NCBI GenBank assembly: GCA_963765285.1
Contig: CAVXVR010000002.1
Span: 310,001 to 374,000 of the forward strand
Length of the DNA stretch: 64,000 bases
Source of the DNA: CAVWZH01 sp963765285
Lineage (GTDB): Bacteria > Acidobacteriota > Terriglobia > Terriglobales > Acidobacteriaceae
Direction of reading: 5' to 3'
Positions 27,508 through 35,792 of this stretch are shown here, piece after piece (position 1 is the stretch's first letter; each line of letters starts with the position of its first letter). A program made the position numbers and the translations under genes. The notes under the pieces were generated by a model. It was not told where the DNA came from. It did not search any database and saw only the letters and a program-made list of their open reading frames with translations.

Positions 27508-28510
27508 ATGAGCGAATTGTATCCATTGCTGATGTCGCCTGCCTTTGATGCCCGCCCCTGGGGCACGACCGACTTGTCGCCGATTTATCCCAACCACCGT
27601 TTTTCGGAGAAGATCGGCGAAGCCTGGCTCACCGGCGACCAGAGCAAAGTTTCGAATGGCCCTCTTGCGGGGAAATCTCTGGCTGAACTAACGCTACAGT
27701 TTGGCCCTGAGTTGGTGGGTGACGCGGCAAGAGATACGACCCGATTTCCTCTGCTGCTGAAGTTTCTCTTTCCCGAAGACAAGCTTTCCGTGCAGGTTCA
27801 TCCCGATGACGAGGCAGCTCGTCGCGTGGGGCAACCCTGGGGCAAAACGGAATGCTGGTATGTGGCGCACGCCAAACCAGGATCGCAAATCGGCTTGGGC
27901 CTGAAGCCAGGCGTAACTCGAGCGCAATTTGAACACGCGATTGCCGAAAACCGCGCCGAAGAATTGCTGAACTGGGTCAAGGTCTATTCCGGCGAAATGA
28001 TTTACGTGGCGGCGGGTACGGTGCATACTCTGGGCGCGGGTTCCATTATTGTGGAAACGCAGCAACAGTCGGACGTCACCTATCGCCTTTATGATTACGG
28101 CCGTCCTCGCGAGTTGCATCTGAAAGAAGGATTGGCGGTGGTCAAAGAGAAAGTCGCATCGGGCAAAGTAATTCGCCCCGCCCCTTCAAAGTTGAACGGA
28201 GGGAACAACCTGCTCTCTCCGCTGATTACGGCGCCGTATTTCCAGGTGGAAATGTACGCGCTGAAAGATCCGCTTACCTTGTCGACGAATGCTGGTGGAA
28301 GGAAAGCGGTCGACACAGATTCTGGTGGCGGTTGAAGGCTGCGCGATGATTGATGCGCCCGGCTGCGCGCCAGTGACAATGGCAAAGGGCGACGCCGTGG
28401 TGGTGCCGGCTTGTGTGGAAGAATTTGCCGTCCGCCCGCAGTGGTCGGTGGAGTTCTTAAAGTCGTCCGTCCCAGGAGTGTCTCTCCCGGAGCCAGAGAC
28501 CAGGCTTTGA
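27508..28510 (+). CDS. manA: Mannose-6-phosphate isomerase, frameshifted near the C-terminus
   Basis: Interconverts fructose 6-phosphate and mannose 6-phosphate with Zn2+. Metal-site motifs are intact: VQVHPDD near residue 93, KTECWYVAH near residue 113 and GTVHTLGAGS near residue 172. The frame is lost between about 28289 and 28315; the first frame ends at 28335 and the following frame continues with TQILVAVEGCAMI to PEPETRL at 28510. Joined, the protein is about 334 residues, the normal size of the short cupin-type enzyme. A missing or extra base is the probable cause. It heads the manA-manC-phosphohexomutase cluster for GDP-mannose. Confidence 0.9.
28289..28315 (+). other. Frameshift interval in manA
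   Basis: Upstream of this interval the family-like frame is that of ALKDPLTLSTNA; downstream it is the frame of STQILVAVEGCA. A single indel here joins them. No slippery heptamer or long homopolymer is present. Confidence 0.75.
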
Positions 28511-28613
28511 CGCAGTCCTGGCGACTGGAGGCTTGCTGGTTTTCAGGCGGGAGCTTAGTGATCTCGGATACCACTCTACGGTCTAGAATCTGCATCTGAA
28601 ATCCCGGAATGCG

Positions 28614-29717
28614 GTGAAAACAGAAAATTTCTATCCCGTGATCCTCGCCGGCGGCCGCGGCACACGCTTCTGGCCCCTGAGCCGCAAGCGTCGGGCCAAA
28701 CAACTGCTGGCGCTTGATGGCGAGCGAACCATGGTCCAACAGACTGTCGCCCGCCTGTTGCCCTTCGCTCCCGCCAATCGGTTCTGGGTGATCACGAACG
28801 ACGGCTCTCTTTCCGAGATCCTCCGGCAGCTCCCGCGCCTGCCCAAACGGCAAATTCTGGCCGAGCCCGCGGGGCGCAACACGGCACCGGCGATTGGGCT
28901 GGCAGCATTTCTCTTGCAACAAAGTGAGCCCGATGCCGTCATCGGGATGTTTCCTTCCGATCATGTGATCGCCAACCAGGCGGGCTTCCGGCAGGCGCTT
29001 AAGCAAGGGATCGAAATCGCAGCGGCGGGCGAAAATATTGTCGTGCTTGGAATTCGGCCTACGCGACCGGAGACGGGGTACGGGTATATTGAGTCCGGCG
29101 CGGCCGCTGGAAAGGCAATGCGGGTCCGGCGATTTACCGAAAAACCCGACGCCGAGCGCGCTGCCGCTTTCCTGGCAGCAGGGAATTATTTCTGGAACAG
29201 CGGAATGTTCTTGTGGAGTGCCCGCACTCTGGCCAATGCGCTGCGGGAGCACTTGCCGCGGACAGCGCGCGTTTTGGAACAGATCGCTGATGCTTTCGGC
29301 ACTAGTAAATTTGAGGTCACTTTCCGCCGCCTTTATCCCAGGTGCGAAAACATAAGTGTAGATTATGCCCTGCTTGAGCCGCGGTCAGCCAAGGGTGAAC
29401 AGGCCTCGAATATTTTTTGCCTGCCTGCGGATTTCGGATGGAACGACCTGGGTTCGTGGACGGCATTGCACGAGCATCAGGTTGCGAAGGACCATCCGCT
29501 TGACGGGAACGTGATCAGCGGCAGTAGCAATTTCACGCTCGACGCCGCCGACAACTATATTTGCGCGCCCGGAAAATTCGTCGCCGCGGTGGGCGTGAGG
29601 GATCTGGTGATCGTGGAAACCGAGGACGCCTTGCTGGTCACCACGCGTGAACGCGCGCAGGACGTGGGCAAGGTCGTCAAGCACCTCGACCAGAAGAAGT
29701 TGCATAAACTGGTGTGA
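28614..29717 (+). CDS. manC: Mannose-1-phosphate guanylyltransferase
   Basis: A 367-residue nucleotidyltransferase that makes GDP-mannose from mannose 1-phosphate and GTP. The pyrophosphorylase signature ILAGGRGTRFWPLSR begins at residue 9, followed by EPAGRNTAPAIGLAA near residue 84 and the metal-site FPSDH near residue 111. It lacks the C-terminal cupin isomerase domain of bifunctional enzymes, consistent with the separate manA gene upstream. The start is GTG, and the downstream phosphohexomutase gene begins within its last codons. Product feeds exopolysaccharide or glycosylation. Confidence 0.94.
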   Translation: MKTENFYPVILAGGRGTRFWPLSRKRRAKQLLALDGERTMVQQTVARLLPFAPANRFWVITNDGSLSEILRQLPRLPKRQILAEPAGRNTAPAIGLAAFLLQQSEPDAVIGMFPSDHVIANQAGFRQALKQGIEIAAAGENIVVLGIRPTRPETGYGYIESGAAAGKAMRVRRFTEKPDAERAAAFLAAGNYFWNSGMFLWSARTLANALREHLPRTARVLEQIADAFGTSKFEVTFRRLYPRCENISVDYALLEPRSAKGEQASNIFCLPADFGWNDLGSWTALHEHQVAKDHPLDGNVISGSSNFTLDAADNYICAPGKFVAAVGVRDLVIVETEDALLVTTRERAQDVGKVVKHLDQKKLHKLV

Positions 29718-31141
29718 TTCCATTGGCGGCTACAATCAAATTCGGCACCGACGGCTGGCGCGGCATTATCGCGGATGACTTCACCTTCGACAACGTACGC
29801 CGGGTTGCGGCGGCAATTGCTTCCTACGTCCTCAAGCATGAGGATCCCCGGAATGGGATCGTGGTTGGCTACGATACTCGATTCGCTTCAAACAGCATTG
29901 CTCGAGTGGCTGCGGAAGTTCTGGCGGGCGCGGGGATTCCCGTCACCCTGGCCAGCGACTACGTGCCTACTCCCGCGGTTTCTTTCGCGGTAAAAGCGCA
30001 AAGCGCCGCGGGAGGCGTGGTCATTACATCCAGTCACAACCCATGGAACTGGAACGGGGTGAAGTTCAAGGGCAAGTTTGGCGGATCGGCGACACCGTCG
30101 ATCATGAAGGGAATTGAGGATGAGCTTCATTCCGACGCCACACCGCGTGGGACTACTGCACCCATTGTTGAAGCCAATCTCAAGCCGGCATACATGCAGG
30201 CCATTTGCGCCTTTGCGGACCTTGATCTGATCGCACGCGCCAGGTTCAAATTTGCTGTGGATTCCATGTACGGTTCGGGCCGCGGAGTCTTGTCGAAGAT
30301 TTTTCGCGATCACGGCATCGAACACGTCGCTATCCGGGAAGACCTCAACCCGTTATTTCCCGGAATCAACCCTGAGCCGATTGAACCTAACACTGCACTG
30401 CTCCAGCAGACCGTCGTAAGGGAACGCTGTCACGCCGGGTTGGCTACCGACGGCGACGCGGATCGCATCGGTGCGGTGGCGGAAGACGGCAGTTTTGTCG
30501 ATGCGCACAAAATTTTCTCCGTGCTTCTCTATTGGTTGCTCGAGCGGAAGAAGTGGCCGGGAGAAGTGGTCCGAGCCTTTAACACTACGCGCATGGTCGA
30601 CCGCATCGCCGCAAAATACGGCCGCAAACTGAACGAGTGCCGCATCGGGTTCAAGTATGCGGCGGACCTCATGATGGAGCGTGAAATTCTGATCGCCGGG
30701 GAAGAATCCGGCGGGATCGGCTACTCCCGCTTTCTGCCGGAGCGCGACGGAAGCTTGAACTGCTTGTTGCTGGCCAACGCCATGGCGGAACAAGGCAAGC
30801 CCTTGGGCCAGTTGGTCATGGATCTCCAGAAGGAGTTTGGGCCGCACTACTATGGGCGGCGCGATCTGCACATTCCGGAGAACGTAAAGCAGGCCGCGAT
30901 TAAGCGGGCGGCCTCCGAACAAACCAGACGTCTGGGTGCCTACTCCGTCTCAAAAAAGGAAGACCTTGATGGGATCAAGTTCTTTCTCGATGCCCCCACG
31001 AACGGAAACGGGGCGGAGGCATGGATCTTATTTCGAGCTTCGGGAACGGAGCCGCTGTTACGCGTCTACGCGGAGGCGGCGTCGCCGGAACTGGTTAGCG
31101 AAATTCTCTCCAAGGGGGAAGAATTCGCGAAGAGCGCGTGA
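29714..31141 (+). CDS. Phosphoglucomutase/phosphomannomutase
   Basis: A 475-residue alpha-D-phosphohexomutase. The active-site serine loop TSSHNPWNWNG is near residue 103, the metal-binding loop DGDADRIG near residue 245 (read as TDGDADRIGAV), and the sugar-binding EESGG near residue 334; the phosphate-binding RASGTEP near residue 438 closes the set. It would convert mannose 6-phosphate to mannose 1-phosphate for manC, or act on glucose phosphates. Its GTG start overlaps the manC stop by 4 bases, so both are in one operon. Confidence 0.93.
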   Translation: MIPLAATIKFGTDGWRGIIADDFTFDNVRRVAAAIASYVLKHEDPRNGIVVGYDTRFASNSIARVAAEVLAGAGIPVTLASDYVPTPAVSFAVKAQSAAGGVVITSSHNPWNWNGVKFKGKFGGSATPSIMKGIEDELHSDATPRGTTAPIVEANLKPAYMQAICAFADLDLIARARFKFAVDSMYGSGRGVLSKIFRDHGIEHVAIREDLNPLFPGINPEPIEPNTALLQQTVVRERCHAGLATDGDADRIGAVAEDGSFVDAHKIFSVLLYWLLERKKWPGEVVRAFNTTRMVDRIAAKYGRKLNECRIGFKYAADLMMEREILIAGEESGGIGYSRFLPERDGSLNCLLLANAMAEQGKPLGQLVMDLQKEFGPHYYGRRDLHIPENVKQAAIKRAASEQTRRLGAYSVSKKEDLDGIKFFLDAPTNGNGAEAWILFRASGTEPLLRVYAEAASPELVSEILSKGEEFAKSA

Positions 31142-31280
31142 GATACTTGGCCGGAAGCGGGGATGGCCGAGGTCGACACGACGCGTACCGTGAAAACCGC
31201 CATGCGGACGGTCTTCAGACCCTGCACCTTTGGGACTCGCGCGCACCGATTTCCCGAAGCGATAATAGGCTTAGATTAAG

Positions 31281-32435
31281 ATGAGTTCCGCTGTTGCCAC
31301 CGTCTCGATACCGGCCGATTCGCCTGACGCCCGGCGCTATAACCGCATCCGGCGCTGGTTGGGAATTGCCGACTTCGTGCTCGCTCTTGTACTGTTAACC
31401 GTCCTGCTGGCAACGGGCTGGACCGGAACCCTACGCGATCTCGCTTATCGCGCCGCCTTTCAAAACTACACCTTCGCAGTATTCCTTTACGTGCTCGTGC
31501 TGATGGCAATCGGCAAACTGCTTGGCTTGGGCCTCGATTTCTATGGTTTCCGTCTGGAACATCGCTTCCAACTTTCGAACCAAAGATTTCGTGCGTGGCT
31601 GTGGGATGAAACCAAGGGATTTCTAGTCGCGGCACTGCTGGCTTCAATTGGCGCCGAATTGCTTTACCTGATCATCCGCATAGCGCCCCAACACTGGTGG
31701 TTGATCGCGTGGGCCGTTTTCCTGGGCTTGTTTGTGCTTATGGCACAAGTCGCGCCTGTGGTCCTTTTCCCCATCTTCTATAAGTTCGAGCCGTTGGACA
31801 ACGAAGAGTTGAAGGCCCGGCTGGTACGGCTCAGCGAAAAGGCGGGAACACGGGTACGTGGCGTTTACCGGTGGCGGCTTTCGGAAAAGAGCAAAAAGGC
31901 CAACGCGGCGCTGACCGGCTTGGGCGCAACGCGAAGGATCATTCTGGCGGATACGCTCCTGGACAATTATTCCTCGGACGAAATTGAAGCTGTCCTGGCC
32001 CATGAACTGGGCCACCACGTTCACAAGCACATTTTGAAGAGCATCCTGATGCAGGCGGGTATTACGTTTGTTGGATTCTGGCTCGGCAACACCGCATTGC
32101 ACTACGCGGTGGACCGCATGCACGTGTTTGAGACTCTTTCTGATTTTGCCAACTTGCCCTTGCTGGTACTGGTTTCGACAGTGTTGTCCTTCTTGGTTTT
32201 GCCGGCACTGAATGCTTATTCGCGTTTCAATGAACGCCAGGCCGACCGCTACGCGTTCGTTTCTATGCCAACTGTCGAGCCGTTTATTTCGGCCATGAAC
32301 AAACTGGCAGAGCAGAACCTGGCAGAACGGGCGCCTTCGGCGTTCGTCGAGTGGTTCTTCCACTCCCATCCTTCAATTTCGCGCCGAGTGGCGGCGGCGA
32401 AAGAATGGACCAGGACGCAAACGGCCGTTAGCTAA
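31281..32435 (+). CDS. M48 family membrane zinc metalloprotease (Ste24-like)
   Basis: A 384-residue integral membrane protease with an HELGHH zinc motif at about residues 240-245 and a downstream NERQADRYA segment giving the third metal ligand. About six or seven transmembrane helices surround the catalytic part; the YKFEPLDNEELKARL segment just before is typical of Ste24/CAAX-protease relatives. Likely function is membrane protein quality control. It converges with kdsB, overlapping by 4 bases. All catalytic residues are present. Confidence 0.9.
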   Translation: MSSAVATVSIPADSPDARRYNRIRRWLGIADFVLALVLLTVLLATGWTGTLRDLAYRAAFQNYTFAVFLYVLVLMAIGKLLGLGLDFYGFRLEHRFQLSNQRFRAWLWDETKGFLVAALLASIGAELLYLIIRIAPQHWWLIAWAVFLGLFVLMAQVAPVVLFPIFYKFEPLDNEELKARLVRLSEKAGTRVRGVYRWRLSEKSKKANAALTGLGATRRIILADTLLDNYSSDEIEAVLAHELGHHVHKHILKSILMQAGITFVGFWLGNTALHYAVDRMHVFETLSDFANLPLLVLVSTVLSFLVLPALNAYSRFNERQADRYAFVSMPTVEPFISAMNKLAEQNLAERAPSAFVEWFFHSHPSISRRVAAAKEWTRTQTAVS

Positions 32436-33157
32436 GTCTGACGGGCCAGAAGGATTGCCTCAGCCCTCACCAGATCTTCTTCCGTATCAACCCCAATCGT
32501 GTCGTACGGCGTTTCACCGACATGGATTGCGATCCCATTCTCCAGGAAGCGTAACTGTTCCAGCCGTTCGCTGCGTTCGAGTGAGGACTCGGGCAGCGCG
32601 ACGAAGCGGTCGAGCGCAGGCTTGCGATAAGCATAGAGGCCGAGATGCTTGTAATAGCGAGGCTCCGTTCGGTCGCGGTCGTGCGGGATGGTCGCACGGG
32701 AAAAATAGAGCGCCCGTCCGGCCAGGTCCGTGACGACCTTGACAGCGGCAGGATTCTCAATGTCCGCAGCGGCCGCCGGGGTTCTTAATGTTCCCACCTG
32801 GACCGCAGGATCTTCCATTGCTTTGAGAAGTGTTGCAATGTGTTCGGTACGGATTAGGGGTTCGTCTCCCTGGACGTTTACATAGACTTCTGCTGCTACC
32901 GAATTCGAAATCTCATGCACACGTTCTGTCCCGCTGCGATGCGAGGCAGAGGTCATGCGGGCATTCCAGCCGTTCCGGTGGCAGACATCGAGTATCTCGG
33001 TCGAGTCGGTCGCGATAATCACGTCGGAAAGCAACGTTGAAGAACGTATCGCCTGATAGACGCGCCCGATCAAAGGCACTCCCGCGACTTGCCGCAGCAT
33101 TTTGCGGGAAAGGCGGGTAGAGGCCAACCGGGCGGGAATGACGGCGATGGTTTTCAC
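32432..33157 (-). CDS. kdsB: 3-deoxy-manno-octulosonate cytidylyltransferase (CMP-Kdo synthetase)
   Basis: A 241-residue enzyme that activates Kdo with CTP for attachment to lipid A, implying a Gram-negative outer membrane. The signature IPARLASTRLSRKML is at residues 7-21, followed by YVNVQGDEPLI near residue 94 and the late HLGLYAYRK near residue 168. Length is standard. It faces the M48 protease tail to tail and a long untranslated region upstream. No other Kdo genes are nearby. Confidence 0.95.
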   Translation of the reverse strand: MKTIAVIPARLASTRLSRKMLRQVAGVPLIGRVYQAIRSSTLLSDVIIATDSTEILDVCHRNGWNARMTSASHRSGTERVHEISNSVAAEVYVNVQGDEPLIRTEHIATLLKAMEDPAVQVGTLRTPAAAADIENPAAVKVVTDLAGRALYFSRATIPHDRDRTEPRYYKHLGLYAYRKPALDRFVALPESSLERSERLEQLRFLENGIAIHVGETPYDTIGVDTEEDLVRAEAILLARQT

Positions 33158-33731
33158 GTCAGCCTAGTGTCAGGTTTCTGAGGCCCCCCTGACAAGAGGC
33201 GACCTGGTTTCGGGTGCTCCCGATCGTGCCACAGCCAGATTGCCTAATTTCCTTAGGGAAATCGGGCAAGAATTTCTCCGTTCCTGGCTAAAGAACGTGG
33301 CCAAGCCCAGGTTTTCTCCACAAGGTGAAAAGCCTTGCACATCGGGCATTTTGCCGCCTGATAACGATTGACTATTGCATCTGGAGCGCATAACATTGCC
33401 GAGTCCTGCAGCCCCAGCGGGAGCGGATTTGGGTTTTCCGCAAGCACTCTCTGTTTATCCCAGATTCAATGTCCGAACCCAGTCGAAAAAACCCCGCGAG
33501 GGTCGGTATTATGGCTGCTTCGCCAGCCGAGAGTCAGCAGCAGTTGCCGGCTGCGCCGATCCATCGATCGACGCTCACATATCTCAGCTCCGGCCACGGC
33601 GAAGCTGACGAAGATATAGTGTGCCAGGCTGTGGCGGCCCCGTTATTTTTTTTAATTCCAGGTTCACGCGACGTTCAGCCTTAAGTCCGAAAGACGACAT
33701 GCAGACTGACGAGCGGCTACAAAGGAGGAGT
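33158..33731. other. 574-base intergenic region: kdsB upstream and lectin-gene leader
   Basis: No credible protein was found; the short frames here lack family character. On the plus strand a sigma-70-like promoter at 33368-33396 would give a leader of about 330 bases before the lectin-like gene. The leader contains several GC-rich complementary segments (for example GGCTGCTTCGCCAGCC at 33513-33528) and a run of eight T at 33645-33652. No known riboswitch class was recognised. Confidence 0.5.
33368..33396 (+). promoter_or_regulatory. Sigma-70-like promoter upstream of the lectin-like gene
   Basis: TTGACT (33368-33373), a 17-base spacer, and TAACAT (33391-33396) closely match the consensus hexamers with ideal spacing. 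It points toward the secreted lectin-like gene 336 bases downstream. Confidence 0.55.
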
Positions 33732-35688
33732 ATGAAGGTAGGAATCACGAAATTCTTTGTTCTTGCGGCCATCGCCGCCCTGGTAGTCGTCGGCAGCAAC
33801 ACCGCCGTTTGGGCGCAATGTCCTGCGTCACCGAACTACGCGACGGATTTCTCCTCGGCCGTTCCGCCCAACCCAAATTGCTTTTCGCTGACCGGCAACA
33901 CCGGGCCGGGCCTGACCACCAGCAATCCACCCGTGTCTGGGTTCCCAGGTTTCTACCCGCCAGCGCCCCAAGTCCCGGGGTCAATAAACAACCCCACGGC
34001 TCCTCCGCCGGGAGTACTGCAGGTATTACGGCTGACGACTAATGCAACGGGCACGTCTGGATCAGCCTGGTTCACGACTCAGCAGCCAGTGGCCGGTACT
34101 TTTTCCACTACATTTATGTTTCAGTTGAGCGGGTCGACCACGTCGCCCCTGGCGACGGCTTTGCCTTCGTGATTCAGAATTCGTCTTCGACCGCCCTGGA
34201 CCCTGGAAATGCTAACGGTGTCTTAGACGGTTGCAGCCTCGGATTTGGCCAAAGTCCCGACTGTGACAGCTACCGATCCCACCACCGGCATTCCGAACAG
34301 CTTGGCGGTAATGTTCGATACTTTCCAGAACACCGGTAGCGGGGACCCGAGCAACAGCTATGTTGCGATTCAAAGCTGCGGGACGGCCAACAACACGGTG
34401 GACGCGGGCCCTTGCCGTTTTGGGGTTAAGGATCTTACTCAGCTCGTGTCCCCGATCACCCAGCTACCGTTCCCGATCAACCTGGCGGACGGGAATTTCC
34501 ACACCGTAACTATTTCGTTTACGCCATCGGGAACCTGCAGTGCGGCTACTCCGCCCGGATGTCCGGGTTTCCTCGACGTGATTCTGGATAACATTGACTC
34601 TGTTCCCGGCCGGGGAAACTCCGGCAGGCGTTGCGTTCGACATGGCCTCAGTAGGTTTGACGAACGACGGCAAGGCCTGGGTCGGCTTCACGGCGGCAAC
34701 TGGCGGTGCGGACGACAACCAGGACATCCTGAGCTGGACATTCACACCCCAGGCCCAGAGCATCGCAGTCGTCGCTGGGGGCGCGCCAGCCTTCGCGAAT
34801 TTCCAAGGCGGCCCGCAAAACCAAGGCTACGACTACAACGCGCAGCTCAAGGCCGGAGGTGGCGTGACGCAGGCGGCGGTACAAATCCTGCCGATCCTGA
34901 TAGGTGAGGAAGCTTGCGAGCGATTGGTGCAGAAGAGCTTCCCCTATACCACGCAGTGCTTCGTGTACAAGAACGCGGCTGGTCTGGGTGTGGATTCGGC
35001 CATAATGTTTGAGGTAACCTGCCCGGGCTCTGCGCAAGGCGGAGAGTGCGGCGATGCCGACACCCTTTTCCCAGCGGAACTTGGCACCGACTTCACCTAC
35101 ACGAAAGCCGAGAACCCAGGGTTCCGTTTCCCGGGAATTTTCGGGATTGTAAATCCGTTCCCCGGTTTCCTGAGGGGCCAAGGTCCCGATGTTATGCACC
35201 CCTGCGCGGCCTACCCAAACAACTATCCGCCGCTGTTCACGAGCAATCAGGTCGACTTCTTCTCGTCCAGCGGAGACCCGGGAGGCACAACCAAAGGAAA
35301 AACCATCGGCCCATCCTGCTGGCTGGCGACCTACTTTACCTGGGGCGAATTGCCGCCAGGAATTAGGATCACTTCGCCGGCGTTTACTACGTATACGCAG
35401 AATCAGTCGGTGACAGCGTCTTATGCTTGCAACAACCCGATTACGTCCCAGCCTGCCAGCAGTCCGACAGGCCCATATCTGACGGCGGCGAGCTGCACGC
35501 AGACTCAGGCACCCAATCCAAAGAACCTGGGCCAGATCGGATGCACCTCACCCGCAACTGGCCTCTCCTGTACTGGAGGTGTGGACACCTCGGTCCTGGG
35601 GTTGCACGCTTTCCAGGTAAATGCACTCGATAGCGGCGGTAACGCCAACATCCAGATAGTCATTTACAACGTAGTGAAAAAGAAATAA
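33732..35688 (+). pseudogene. Secreted L-type lectin-domain protein, frameshifted
   Basis: The ATG at 33732 follows a strong AAAGGAGGAG site and starts a signal peptide ending near AVWA (residue 29). After frame correction the product is about 650 residues. The first 300 show an L-type (legume-like) lectin fold: FSTTFMFQLSG, DGFAFVIQNSS, IPNSLAVMFDTFQN, DGNFHTVTISFTP and DNIDLFPAGETPAG. The C-terminal part is Cys- and Pro-rich with an unidentified domain ending in IVIYNVVKKK. Three breaks are needed: near 34150, between about 34225 and 34290, and an extra T near 34603. The lectin part probably binds sugar outside the cell. Tandem terminators follow. Confidence 0.75.
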
Positions 35689-35692
35689 CAAG

Positions 35693-35731
35693 GCCGACTG
35701 CGCATTCCATGCTTGCGCAGTCGGCGTTTTT
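35693..35731 (+). terminator. Intrinsic terminator after the lectin-like gene
   Basis: GCCGACTGCGC and GCGCAGTCGGC form a perfect 11-base stem around an 11-base loop, followed by GTTTTT. It begins five bases after the stop codon. Confidence 0.88.
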
Positions 35732-35745
35732 CAAGACAACGAAGA

Positions 35746-35771
35746 GGGCCCCGAAGTAGGGGGCCCTTTTT
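35746..35771 (+). terminator. Second intrinsic terminator, also facing the kinase gene end
   Basis: GGGCCCC and GGGGCCC form a 7-base stem with a short loop, followed by TTTTT. It sits 21 bases from the end of the convergent kinase gene and may serve both directions. Confidence 0.82.
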
Positions 35772-35792
35772 GATTCTCCGGAAGCCAAGGAT

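Noticed and set aside
28095..29252. 385-codon frame on the minus strand
   Set aside because: Antisense to manA and manC; Pro/Arg-rich with no recognisable domain.
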